Below are positions 45,346-56,639 of a stretch of 64,000 nt of DNA, one piece after another; the first letter of the stretch is position 1, and each line of letters opens with the position of its first letter. A model generated the notes under the pieces. That model was given only the letters and a program-made list of their open reading frames with translations, did not search any database and was not told the origin of the DNA. Location of the stretch: positions 7,856,948 through 7,920,947 of the forward strand of contig CM034610.1 of assembly GCA_020091685.1 (NCBI GenBank), in the 5' to 3' direction. The position numbers and the translations under genes were made by a program. Origin of the DNA: Lutjanus erythropterus (lineage: Eukaryota > Chordata > Actinopteri > Lutjaniformes > Lutjanidae).

Positions 45346-45975
45346 CCAATCAAGTCACTTTATTAAATGGCGCTGGGCATCACCATGATCCTGTGGCGCT
45401 TGGTGCGCAGTGCATGGAGAGTAAAATGTGTTATTTCATTGTGTTCTCATACTGATTTCATCCTATAACAAAGACTGATTGAAACACTAAACCCTTGAAC
45501 TTGTTGCAGTTGAAAAAGATATGAAAGTCAGCCTACTGATCGCTTTGAGTTATATTGTTAGATTTCATTTTTTATTTGCTCCCATCTCTGCTTTATACTT
45601 CGCTCTGACCGAGTGGTGCATTATCCCAAATGTATCCATATAAAACAAGAGAAACCCATTTGACACTGTGTGCAGCTGAAAGAATCAGACTAAAATCATA
45701 AGAATATATATGGAACAACATCAATTTAATTGAATAGACCTACACAAATGTAATTATAGTCAGATCTACTTGTGCTCTAATGATGGAGCAGTGACACTTT
45801 AAGACCCTGTGTCAATTTTTTTTTTTTTGTTGTTTGATTGGTCAAATGCTGCAAACACCTCCCCATCTATGTGAAGGCATCCATGTCTAGATTGGGAATC
45901 CCTGGGTCGATTTACCGAGATGATAACCAGCTTTGTGTGACCACTTATCCTTGATTGCCTTCGTTAGGTTTAATC
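45346..45975. other. Unassigned sequence
   Basis: No gene or repeat recognised. A T run is near 45819-45828. Confidence 0.3.
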
Positions 45976-46155
45976 TAGTCTCTCATAGCCAGACCTCTCT
46001 CCAGAAGAAGGTCTGGCTCCACGCATGCTATAAGGAAAAAAAACACTCTTTAAACCAATCACAAACATCTTGGGCAGTGTTAAGCCCAGGATGCAGCGAT
46101 GGTGCTGCTTCAAAATAGTGCTAAGGAGGAACTTGTTTTGGTGGGACACTTGCAC
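45976..46155 (+). mobile_element. Teleost MITE fragment (TCTCATAGCCAGACC family)
   Basis: CTCATAGCCAGACCTCTCTC, GAAGGTCTGGCTCCACGCAT, CCAATCACAAACATCTTGGG and GGAACTTGTTTTGGTGGGAC match a highly abundant percomorph nonautonomous element from memory. The CCAGACC/GGTCTGG pair near its start can fold. The right half is missing. Confidence 0.65.
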
Positions 46156-47091
46156 GTCGGGTGGCGAGCTCCGGCATTGGAATGATTAAATCACTGCAAA
46201 AGAAAAGGTAACAGCTTCCTACTGTTTGCATCTCAGCGCTTATTTGCACTTTTCAGTGCGTAGGTTGCAGCTCAGAGGTTGGTCTTGCTTCCTGGGGACT
46301 GCTTTGCCACTCAAAGCAAGCAAGCGACCAATGGCAGGACTTAAACCCGCAGTGTGCATTCAGAGAGTCGGACGAGGTTTAGTAAAGCCAGATCACCTAA
46401 AGACACCCAGGGTATGCTGTCTGCTTGGTATGGAGTCTGCTAATATCCTGATCATGTTTCTTTAGAAACAATTTAATGAGTACAGAGTCATTTCAACTTA
46501 AGACTTCAAGTTAGAAGAACTCATGGTTTTTTCTGCTTTGCTTTGTTGTTTTCACCGTTATGTTCTCTGTGTTAAGAAATGTGCGATGATAATGAAATAG
46601 TGCTTAAAACTGGCTGGTGTCTTATAACAATACAGGCTATTGTATCGGATTAGATACTGCTGTGCGCGATCAGATGAATGTCTGTCTAGTCTTAGCTACT
46701 GTCCTTGACAACTATCTGTAGGAGGGGAGTCTAATACCTTGAATATGTGTGTGTGTCCACTTGTGACTCATAATTGCCTTTGAAAAGCTGCACTAGGCAT
46801 TGTAACTGCAATTCATATTGTAGCTAAATATGTTTCCACAAGCTATTATTGTATTGCAACAGTAGCTGTATATGTGATATGTGACAGAACTGCAGGAGTC
46901 CAGAAAAAACTATTCATTGTCAACCTACACCTGAAGAAGTTACATTAGAGATGCTAACGGTTATCTGTTAACCACCAAGTATATTTTTGACTAGTGGTGC
47001 ATGTCTGTTTATAGGTAAATTTGCATACACACACACTCCACTAACAGCCTTGCTAGTTGGATGTCTGAGATTAAAAAAAAAAAAACCCAGA
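46156..47091. other. Unassigned sequence
   Basis: No gene recognised. The plus frame 46226-46465 has no domain. A short GT run is near 46746. Confidence 0.3.
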
Positions 47092-47184
47092 AGCTCAGTG
47101 CGGGAACATTTCCTCCAGAAAGGCGACAAAGCTAAATGTAAATTGTGTGATGCTTCTTTTCATGGGTGTGTCGACGTGATATAA
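47092..47184 (+). pseudogene. BED zinc-finger relic of a hAT/ZBED-type transposase
   Basis: Translation of 47092-47166 reads SSVREHFLQKGDKAKCKLCD and then ASFHG. This fits the start of a BED finger: an aromatic-rich helix followed by a CxxC pair (Cys codons at 47137 and 47146) in the KAKCxxC context. BED fingers bind DNA in hAT transposases and the host ZBED proteins derived from them. The His pair that should follow is lost, as the frame ends at 47182-47184. Upstream is an A-run, and no further transposase segment is visible. Recognition rests on about 25 residues. Confidence 0.5.
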
Positions 47185-47575
47185 AAACTTTCTTTGATCA
47201 TGAAGCCTGATATTACTCTACAGTTCTGTGGTTTATGAAGTCAATGATCTGAACAACTACATTAATATAAACTATGATAAACTGGTTGCTGGTCACATGT
47301 CGTTAGTATTTAGCATTAACAAATTAGCCCCAAACACCACTGTACACCATTTGTATTGCATAAGAATTTAATGAAGGAACAAAAACAAAAAAACTATTAT
47401 TAATGTTAGTTGTAGATTTTTTAAACAGCTATATTTTTTGTTGCTATAGGCTACGAGTGGTAGGCTATAGTGTACAATTATAATTATTATGAAAAGTCAT
47501 TTTACAAATCAAGAAATTCGCTGTTCGGGGGTGGCCCCGTGTTCGAAAAAACACTGCAAAAATGCTCGATAGAGT

Positions 47576-47775
47576 GTGCTTCTGTGGACAAAACGTGCTA
47601 AGGTGCCTTAACATGTGCCCTTCCAGTGGATAAAACTTGATTAAGTGCCCTCTAGAGTGCCCTTCCAGTAGAAATGATGCAATAAAGCTCCCTAGAGAGT
47701 TCCCTTCTAGTGGACAAGATGTGGTAAAGTGCCTTCTATGGTGCCCTTCCAGTGGATAAATTGCAATACAGCCAT
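47576..47775 (+). repeat. 42-bp minisatellite, about 4.7 units
   Basis: Units start near 47576, 47615, 47657, 47699 and 47741 with GTGCCCTTCCAGTGGATAAA or variants and end GTGCC(C/T)TCTA. The minus-strand frame 47465-47782 stays open and shows a 14-residue repeat with PLEGH cores, because 42 is divisible by three. No other sign of a gene. Confidence 0.85.
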
Positions 47776-49559
47776 ATGCCATATAGGCTCCTGCACATGC
47801 CAGAAAATTAGTTAGCCTCTATGTGCTTGTACATAGTTTAACAGTTTAGAATTCCTTGTATGTTTTTATCACAGAGATGTAGTACTTGTTGTACTTTGAG
47901 TTGCGTAATAAAACAATTTTAATCTAAACCAGGGACCAGGCACCATAAATGTATCCCAATTTTCAGTGTGCTGGTGCCCCACTGGATACAGCTGGGGACC
48001 TTTTTATTTTTTCACCCCTGCCCCTTAGACAGTCTCAGTCCGCCACTGCACTTAAACATCACCGAATCATAAAAATGCCTAAGCGGACACACATAATGAT
48101 GTGCATGCTCTCACATACACACACAGTATCATCATTACCTAATAAAAACAAAGACAGGGAGAGTGACTGAGAGAAAGAGAGAAAGACAGAAACTGAGGGA
48201 GGTGGTATCTCGTTCCATGCTGTTAATGGTTTTCTCTAGTGGAACCGAATCTCAGTGAAATATGAGGTCTCTTTTATTTTTTTCCTCTCCCCCATCCTCA
48301 CTCTCTGCCTCTCCCTCCCTCGCCCTCTGACGTCAAACTCAACGGCAGCAAAACACACAGCTGGATGTGGCAGCCTTACAAAACTTAATAACATATGTCA
48401 ATAGTCCCCTACCCATACCCAGTTGTGTAACACCGGTGGATCACATTATGTTTCTATTTTTGTGCTGCTTTGGCCGCGGTCGGTCTATTACACAACAAAA
48501 CCCAACCTTATTTTCATTTAGTTAAAGTTTTACGTCTACATATATACTCTTAGATGCCAGATGGATGTTACCCCTGTTGGTGCCTCTGGAATACAGCTGA
48601 TTTAACATTTTAGGCAGAGAAATGTTTTATGTGAAGTCATATTTAGTACAGTAAGTTGTCAAATACAAGTTAAAATATATATAATTTTGGTTAGCCTTTA
48701 GCAGACATTTGATTCAGACCCAATTCTAACTCCCAAAGAATTTTCTATTGTTATCTGACACCCATTCTGCCATTCATATTGCAGTGAAGCATGAAAAAAA
48801 CTGTATTTTATACTCATACTTAAAGGACTGTAGTAGTACAGTACAGTGGATGCATCCATCCTGACTAAGGTCTTTACAAATACTGTGTTAAGTTTTAGCT
48901 TTGCAGCTTTTTAGGCATCACTTTGACAAGGTTTTGAGAAGATTCTCTTAATTCATTTATCATTTTCTAAAACGAATTACAGTTATGCATTCTCAAAGCC
49001 CACCAAAACTCCCAAAAATAATTGTCGCCACAGGGGTCAGCATCTTGATTTTTTGCAACCACAGCATGTACAGTACCGATGACTGGTGGGTGGCATACTG
49101 GGACTCGGGCGATGTTTGGTTTTGGCTCGTCCGTTAAGCAGGAAAAAATGGTGGTCTACTTGGCCACAAAGTTTTTCGTATTACAGCTAAACAGGACACT
49201 AAAATATGTTGAAACATTGAAAATATTTTAGGTGAGAAATTGGCAGTGTATTACCGAAATACAATCTTGATCCACGTTTGATCAAAACTTCCTAGTTTGA
49301 AAGTTTGATCTGAGTTTCATGCCTGGTGTATTGCACTGGAAAATTAACTGAGAATGATCTGTCAATCACAAGGTGGCCACGCTGTAAAGCCTACCCTGCT
49401 TTATCATCAGTTTTATTCTAATTGGGACCATAATTTACAAAATGATCATCATGCTATATTTAAGAGGACTTGAAACTAGTGATTGTGACCATAAACTTAT
49501 TAGGAAACTGGTTAGTGAAATAATAAATCAAGTGAGAGGTAGGGTCATTTGGCCCTAAG
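47776..49559. other. Unassigned sequence, no gene seen
   Basis: A CRE octamer TGACGTCA is at 48328-48335, within a stretch (48310-48420) that looks less repetitive than its surroundings. The rest is AT-rich and unrecognised. Confidence 0.35.
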
Positions 49560-49665
49560 AGTACACACAATCAGACTTCTTTTTTAAACCAGTGGCATCG
49601 CCCCCTGCTGGCCAATAGAAAGAGTGTGGGTATATGGTACTTTGACACAGAAGCTTGGTCCACTA
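49560..49665 (+). repeat. Dispersed teleost repeat (AGTGGCATCGCCCCCTGCTG)
   Basis: CCAGTGGCATCGCCCCCTGC followed by TGGCCAATAGAAAGAGTG matches a common fish repeat from memory. Only the core is preserved. Confidence 0.5.
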
Positions 49666-50711
49666 TTTATTTTACAGTCTTTTGGTAAATCAGTCCAACA
49701 ATCCAGAGGTTCACCAACCTATCAATCATGATCAATCAATCCTTGCAGAGGTTTGTCAACCGTAGGTTTTTTTGAGAAGACTTGGGTAATCATGGGTAAT
49801 TCCTCAACAAGAACAGGAGGTAAGATTTTAATGGTGAGTTTTAATATCTGTCAACAGTAGTGTGTTAGCTAACGTTAGCCTTATGGGCTAGAACGTTTAT
49901 CACTGCTTGGCAACTCTGTCAGCTGCTTCAGGGCTTGTTTCTCTCATTGGCAACTGTGGTCCTAATCATAATCACTCAGATTTGAACTTCTATGTATGAA
50001 ACATGATTAAAATTATTGGTCTGCAAGCAGGTTGTGAGGTGAAGACTGGATCTGTAAACCCCTCACATTACCAGATAATCTGGGCCAAACATCTGTACCA
50101 ATCAAGATCCCAGCCCAGATTTGTTCTCTGATTGTTGAGAGGGGTGAACTGGGGATAACTGGGATATCAGCCCCAAACTCCTGTCATCTGAGCCTTTCAG
50201 TTAAAAGATGTCTTTGAACACTAGGATGCGCTGCCACAAAGATGTGCAAAGCTTGCTGTATGTTTATGTTCTAATACACCGAATGAAAGAGCCCATTGAC
50301 CCACGTTTTTACATTGTCTTGTATCATTTCTGTGCCTCTTCAACCTGCTGGAGACAGGAAGTGAGCACTTCAAAGACAAGAAACAAGAGGAGGAGCATTT
50401 CCAGAACTTTCCAGGATGCTCGCTGGGTGAGAGGTTTTTCCTTTTCATCCCAGGAATAGAGCAGATAGCAGCGATGTGCCAGGGGGAGCTTTGAGGATCT
50501 TGCCAAGGCATACGGAGATCAGAGAGAGACGAGTGTCGGGTCAGAAGAAAAGGGAAAGGAACCTCCATGGTGAGATATGACCCGAACCTCCTCGCTGACG
50601 CATGTTAGCTCTTGCGAAATGAAAATGCCACTGTAGCAGATGGTTTCCTTTAAAGAATATGAAAATGAAGACAGTTCACTTGTCATTTACATCATAGTCA
50701 ATCAGAGTTAT
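49666..50711. other. Unassigned sequence
   Basis: An exon-like window at 50358-50426 is discussed among the findings. Frames 50208-50459 and 50221-50568 overlap on opposite strands without domains. Confidence 0.3.
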
Positions 50712-50893
50712 TTAAAGGGTAACTTTGTTATTTTTCAACCAATTTTATAAACAGTTTTTGACTGCTTGTCATAACTTAAGTTTCAAAGATAGGGAAAATA
50801 CTATCTTCCTATTACAGAAGAATTTCCTATCCTGTCACCTCATGTCGTATCTTTACTTATCTTAACTCGTGAATATGCATTTTTTTTTTTTTT
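50712..50893 (+). repeat. Left end of a TTTAAAGGGTAACTTTG-type repeat
   Basis: TTTAAAGGGTAACTTTGTTA followed by TTTTTCAACC resembles the start of a common fish repeat from memory. It is followed by a T run at 50880-50893. Confidence 0.35.
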
Positions 50894-50980
50894 GTGGGTA
50901 AACATGCTAAAAATAAGGGATTCATTTGTTTCCCATTGCCAGCAGGAGACGAGTGTGCATGTCTTTTTTTCTGATGTGCC
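50894..50980 (+). repeat. Dispersed repeat, copy 2 (partner at 22316-22440)
   Basis: GTGGGTAAACATGCTAAAAA and TTTCCCATTGCCAGCAGG align with copy 1 in direct orientation. Confidence 0.6.
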
Positions 50981-51907
50981 AAGACCCTGCAGTTTGAAGT
51001 TTAGTTTCTCTCCTTCATCACTGTTTGTACTTCCAGGTTTTTGCTTTTACTGTTTTGTTTGGCCTTCAGCTGATAGGAATCATCAAGCCAAGCAGCACAT
51101 GTGTTTGAAAGAGGAGCAAAAGAGTCGCAAATGTTACAGAGGGAGGTGACAAGCCTTCATTTCTTTCTTCCACCATAAAAGGGGTGAAAATGAGCATATC
51201 CAATCAATGAGGAAACAGCGGAAAATCAGTGAACAGTCTCTGAACAGCACTGGTCCAGTCTGAGACCAATGCTGGGAATGACAGCTGGTTAAGGCGCCTT
51301 GTCAGATGGATTACAGACAACATCCACCATTACCTCCCCCTGGATGGCTGAGTACGCGAGTGTGCCGGTTCACCTAGCGTCAGCAACATGTATGCTACAT
51401 GTTATTGCATTAAAAAAATATTTACGTTATCCACTACTACTTCCACCAATATGGATGAGCAGTCATCAACATCTACAGCACTCTCCTTCTTCCCTCTTCC
51501 TTTCTCTCTCTGTCCCCACCACCTCTGGGTTGCCCATGGTTGACCACATGTATGCAGTTGTTACATTTCTTAAACTAAATATATTATTTCCACCTAATTT
51601 GTTGGACATAAGTTGGCTTCACAAATCATATACAGGCATATCTTCCGTTTTTGTCAGTGTAATTGTATCTATGAGAAAAATAATCAGTTCCACTGATTGC
51701 TCATAGTATTAAGAATATTTCCATCCAGTTTTGCTTTTACTTTCAGTTTTAATGCCTTGAAATCTTATTGTTCTAAACTCAAATGTTAATTACAGTGTGT
51801 ACATACGTTAATTTAGTAAAAATGTTGTTATCATAAATTAAGATAACTATCAGCTCTGCAGAACATCTCTGTAGCATGACAGTATTTCATTTAAGATAGT
51901 CTTTTGC
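50981..51907. other. Unassigned sequence
   Basis: The plus frames 50892-51149 and 51299-51706 (135 codons) have no domain and no splice or promoter support. Confidence 0.3.
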
Positions 51908-52005
51908 CTTTAACAAATTTTGCACCCCCTGCGATTTGAAAATTGCAGTAGGCCATATTGCAGTTTCGCCACAATTTCGATTACTTGTTTGGCCCTACTC
52001 CACGT
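51908..52005. repeat. Right end of a GATTTTGCAATT...GCCCTACT repeat
   Basis: GCGATTTGAAAATTGCAGTA, CATATTGCAGTTTCG and ATTACTTGTTTGGCCCTACT resemble the end of a common fish repeat from memory. Confidence 0.4.
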
Positions 52006-52754
52006 TGATTAAATGTGCAAATTTACTTTATGGTGACTTTTAATATACTTGCATTACACCCACTTCAAGAGGTTTCTGTGGATTGTTTGTCATATTCTAA
52101 CCTTATTATTATTTTTTTTTTAAAAAGGGCCATGTTTATACATTTATAACAATATTTATACATCTTTGACAATGACCTGATTAGATCATCCCTGGCAAAT
52201 GAATTTTATTTTAAAATAAATAAATTTATTTAAAGGAAACACAAAATAATAAATTGTTAAATTCAATTGTGGTGGTAAATAAATAGGACATATACATTTA
52301 TTTAGAGTATGAGTCATTTCTTTATTCATTTATTTTTAATTCTGGCAGTTCCAGGTGCTTCATAGTCGCAGCCTCATGCTGTACATCCCATAATACATTT
52401 ACAAGTTACTACGGCAGCTTCTCCTGTTTGCTCCTGGAAGGAAACATTATCATATCAATTTACAATGCTGTCTGTCTCTGTCTGTCTCTCTCTCACACAC
52501 GCCAAAAACACACACACACTCGCACACACACACAAACAACAAACTTGCAGGTCAAAGCTGTAATTATTATATTTGTGCAGAGAGGGGAAATCCATTGAAT
52601 GTGTGTTTTGTGTATGTGTGTGTGTGAAATGTGGTATAAGGCTGTGATTTGTACAGACAAGCTCAGATCATCCCCTCCAGTCACCTTGTGTTTATATAAG
52701 CTCTCCTTGTGCTACCAGCTTATTACACACTGCACCGAGCCAACAGCAGGCTGT

Positions 52755-52756
<2 letters not shown>
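52006..52756. other. Unassigned sequence with short CA runs
   Basis: A CT/CA mixed run at about 52468-52537. An AT-rich segment at 52110-52340. No gene. Confidence 0.35.

Positions 52757-52834
<78 letters not shown>
52757..52834. repeat. (CA)n microsatellite, about 39 units
   Basis: The longest uninterrupted dinucleotide run in the window. The 94-codon frame across it is a Thr-His run. Confidence 0.98.
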
Positions 52835-52836
<2 letters not shown>

Positions 52837-53029
52837 CACACTCCGGCAGTCATCATTCTAGCACTCATGACAAGCAAAACTAAGTTTGTGTGTTTGTTTG
52901 GAAACAAGGTAGCATTTCTTCTCTAAAGGTCAGCGTGTCTCTGAGAAATACCAGTTGAGGACACATTATTAAATGGCTGAATTTGAGATGAGCATCAGTG
53001 CAGACTGTGGTTTGTCCTCAGTTCATTTT

Positions 53030-53420
53030 GTTACGCTCGGCTCTCCAAGCATGAGGAACTGCTGACGATCACCCGTCTCCTTCTACCAAGAAATCCTGTA
53101 TTTCTGAGTTGTTTTTCCTGCAATGGGTTCAGTTAAGTCTGCAGGTGTGCGAGAGCAGGTTTTGTGGGCTGTGATGTTCCTCTGGCCTGTCTGGTTGTGT
53201 CTTGTTTGCTTTTCTCTTGCAGGTTCATGTAATTGACACTTCGCTAAGCCCCGAACAGCAACTGTCCAATCATAGATTAGCTACCATAATTAGGCCCCGC
53301 AGGCCCGTCAAGCTTTGCTTTGTTGAAGTTGTGTATGAGGCGGATTAAGCTTTGTCTTTATCTGCTCTAACATAAGCTGCAAAAATTAGCATGTATGGAT
53401 TAGAGATAACTTTATGTAAG
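53030..53420 (+). promoter_or_regulatory. Candidate conserved noncoding block or terminal exon
   Basis: A higher-complexity block. A pyrimidine-rich tract (TTGTTTGCTTTTCTCTTGCA then G) makes a strong splice acceptor ending at 53222. It is followed by an open frame to TAA at 53346-53348 (41 residues, beginning VHVIDTSLSPEQQLSNHRLA). The same stretch also has homeodomain-type TAATTAG at 53288-53294 and CpGs, so it could equally be an enhancer. I do not recognise the peptide. Confidence 0.25.
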
Positions 53421-53539
53421 AATTATTACACAGGTTTGTTTAATGCTCACTTCTGATTAGTCAATTATGGCATTCTAAGTTCTGTTTTTTTTCTGAATAA
53501 CAGACCACTGCTATGGCCACAAAACCACTGGTATGGGCA

Positions 53540-53613
53540 CAAACTTAAATAATAATAATTCCTCCAGTTTCAATAGGGTCTTCGCACCGAGGTCGGTGCT
53601 CAGGCCCTAATTA
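53540..53613 (+). mobile_element. Right end of the family whose left end is at 11352
   Basis: CCTCCAGTTTCAATAGGGTC, TTCGCACCGAGGTCGGTGCT and CAGGCCCTAATTA; the reverse complement starts TAATTAGGGCCTGAGCACCG, matching TTATTAGGGCACAAGCACCG at 11352. Only the end is present. Confidence 0.6.
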
Positions 53614-53664
53614 AATTAATATTATGGGACAAACTATTGACTTTTTAAAAGTAATTAGCAATGT

Positions 53665-53930
53665 AATAAGCAGGATAACCTACAGTAAGCGAGTCATTAT
53701 GTAAGGGATAATGTACAGTGAGCAGGTCGTTATTGTGAAATAAATCCTGACAGGATGATGCCGGTTTATTTCACAATAACAACGTGCTCACTGTACATTA
53801 CCCATCTTATTAAAGAGTTACTTGCCAAAAAAAACTATTTAGCACACATATTAATTTTACATTGATTTTATGGCTTTATATCACTATAGTGACCTGCTGA
53901 GTGCACATTATCCTGTTTCTTACATCGTTA
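53665..53930. mobile_element. Palindromic MITE with 38-bp hairpin core
   Basis: Inner arms 53709-53747 and 53763-53800 are reverse complements with few mismatches (TAATGTACAGTGAGCA, TTATTGTGAAATAAA). The loop is about 15 bases. Outer sequence is also mirrored: AATAAGCAGGATAAC near 53665 against GTGCACATTATCCTGTTTCT near 53900. The right arm contains about 80 bp of extra AT-rich sequence. It has no coding capacity. Confidence 0.75.
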
Positions 53931-54565
53931 TATACCAAAAAGATTCATCAATTTCAAAGCATTTTCTCACCAGATCATGTTTTCTTTTTGTAAAACTAAA
54001 TCTTATCCATGCTTACATAAGCCAATTTTAATCAATAATATTGTGACATCCATCCATCATTCAATCTTCAACTTTTAGCATTGCAGAGCTAAGGTTAATA
54101 TTCATTACTGAGCTAACTAGCAACAGTATGGAACATTAGTGTGTCTTAGAGGATGTTTGCCACTTCAAACCTTCTTCTGTTTCCCCAAAATACAGTCATT
54201 ATGGGCCCGCCGGCTAGAATTTATTCACTTTCGGTAAAGTGGTATCTGTGGCAGCAGATTAAGTGCAAGCATTTATTGGATCATATTTTATGGAGAAAAT
54301 GCTTTCTGGGTTTCCCTCTGATGTCCCGCTCAGCTTCAACTCTGCCTCAGAGTTTCTGCTAACTTAGCGGCAAGAGAGTGGGTCTCAGCAGCCTCCCAGT
54401 GAACAAGGACCAAACACAGCCACCAAGAACATCTGGGAATAGAGCACCAAGGTAATTTACTGAGTTTCCCTGTGTATTCCCTGTTATTAAACCATACGCA
54501 CTGATGGATACAATAATTCACATCAAAACTAAAACTAAAGAAACAAGTCTATTTTGAAAATGTAA
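53931..54565. other. Unassigned sequence
   Basis: No gene or repeat recognised. Frames at 54153-54362 and 54336-54521 lack domains. Confidence 0.3.
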
Positions 54566-54716
54566 GGAGTAGAAAGTACAGATATTTACATTAAAATGCA
54601 AGGAGTAAAAGTAAAAAGTTGTCATAAAAATAAATACTCAAGTAAAGTACAGATACCTGACAAATCAACTTAAGTAGAGTAATTAAGTATTTGTACTTAG
54701 TTACTTACCACCTCTG
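54566..54716 (+). mobile_element. hAT-like element right end (same family as 15860-16009)
   Basis: GGAGTAGAAAGTACAGATAT, AAGTACAGATACCTG and TTTGTACTTAGTTACTTACC then ACCTCTG align with the right end of the element at 14805-16009. No left end is found, so it is a truncated copy. Confidence 0.75.
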
Positions 54717-56217
54717 GAAGTAAAGTACTTATTTTAGCCAAAACATAATATTTTCCTAAACCTAATCAAATCATTTTTGGTGTCTAAATCTACCCAAACT
54801 GCAATGTTACACAACAACATCACAGCATGAAATAACAAATGTTAAAGAGGCTTTCTGTCAGTGTCTCATACTGCCATTTAGAGGTTGGTCTTCAACAAGC
54901 TGGGATGGGATCGTGTTGGTTTATCCCACAACCTCATGTCAAAATTGCTCCCATGAAGAAGGTCTATACTGGAGGATATTCAACATTAAAGGGCTCATCT
55001 ACATATGGAATGAAACTGCTATGATTTAGCTCTAACTTGTCTAAAACTCTTTTATTGCCTCAGATATTACCGACAGCCGTGGATAAACCCAGTAGTACTG
55101 GTAGGGTTTGACAGCTCTAAATATGAAATTACCAAACTTTTGAACCCATTTCTTGCTCTTTCCCTCTAAAGCCAGAGGAGTGGTGCTGGATTTAGGGCTC
55201 AGGTGGCAGGAGAGAGTTAATCCACGACTGAGGATATGAAACAGCAGAGGACCGTCCCACTCTGAGCAGTCCAACTCTGACTTATCGCACTCCAACGTCT
55301 AACAATGCAGGAAACAAGCCCAAGCCGGATCCAACTGCCTCTGTTACATTAGCCACTTATGCCATGAACTCTAATCCCATTGTGTGTGTGTTTGTGTGTA
55401 TGCTGTATAAGTGTGTATGTGTGTGTATGCAGTGGAGGGGATATGAGAGAGGGGTTTTAGAGACCTAAATCTTTGCTTTTGCTCTCATGACCAAACTATG
55501 CTTTGTGCTATTTACTCACCACACACACTGATACAAGTCCTGCACTATAACACCATAATTTCACCAGCATTACACACACACTCAATAGTTACAACTAAAT
55601 ATGTTCTCTGTGCGTTTGAGTCTGCTTCAGAACAGAAGAGCACAGCACAGAGCAACACAAGTGGCTAAAACAACCCAAATTCCTCTCAGTAATCCACTGA
55701 GAAGGATGAATAAGTGGATGTGGGATGTGGAGGCTTTTTGACATTAACTATTATTAACAGCTTTTATTAATAAACTATTTCTTTTACTGTGACTAATGAT
55801 CAACCCCCCTTTTTTCCAGTGTCATAAAATGCAGAAAATATGACATTTTTATTGACAATCAGCTGTAATACAACCATATAACTCACACTATGCACATGAA
55901 ACCCCAAATCATGTGTCCCCTGTAGATCATTAGCTCCGGCGCTCCGTGCGAACTCTTTCTCATAAACTATGTTATACTGAACAGATTTAAGACCAAGCTG
56001 CCAATACCCAGATACTTTGAGCTTGCAAGAAGTGATTATTCGGCCATGTGGGGTCAGCACAAACAAGCTGTAAACACAACACTGACATTTTATCCTCTTA
56101 TAAAGTTGGAAAATTTAGCAAAGAGTTGGTTATTTACACATCCAGCAACACTGGCGTTCATTTAAAGTCATGTTTCTGATCACCTGACTAATAAGTCCAG
56201 TATTCACTCTACTTCAC
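54717..56217. other. Unassigned sequence, no gene seen
   Basis: Imperfect GT repeats at 55380-55430. The minus frames 55041-55295 and 55800-56066 have no recognised domain. Confidence 0.35.
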
Positions 56218-56275
56218 ATGTCAAACTGAAGGCCCGTGGTACGAATCTGGCCCGGCGTCTCATTTTGTGCCACCG
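56218..56275 (+). mobile_element. hAT-like end fragment (same family as 59004-60427)
   Basis: ATGTCAAACTGAAGGCCCGT, then ACGAATCTGGCCCGGC resembles the GGTGTCAAA...GGCCCG end of the element at 59004. Only one end is present. Confidence 0.5.
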
Positions 56276-56639
56276 TCAAGAGCTCGCAGAGAACATAATT
56301 TGCGCAACATAACTGTGTACTGCCTTATTGAAGTACAGTGTCCATACAGTACAGTGTCCCTGCATCCATCCTGCACTAAAGGCATCTAGGTAAAGTATAC
56401 ACTAGATAGCATCTCAATGTTACATGACTGTGGTGCGCTAGCGGAGGTGTTGTAGTAATGTTAATAGTAGCAGCTGAACAAAATGCTGTCGTTCAATTTT
56501 TTAGTAGACATACATTTTTGATTTCAAACCTCGTTTGAAGGCTACACAAACTAAACAACCTTTATTGGTGTTTTGGCTTCATTACTTATACTACACCATC
56601 AATACCAAAAAAGTGTGGTGTGTTTAGAAAACACCTGTT
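56276..56639. other. Unassigned sequence
   Basis: Nothing recognised. The 5' boundary of the following Tc1 copy may lie in here. Confidence 0.3.

Noticed and set aside
51299-51706. 135-codon plus-strand frame as a gene
   Set aside because: Random-looking composition, no domain, no splice or promoter signals, no conservation evidence available.
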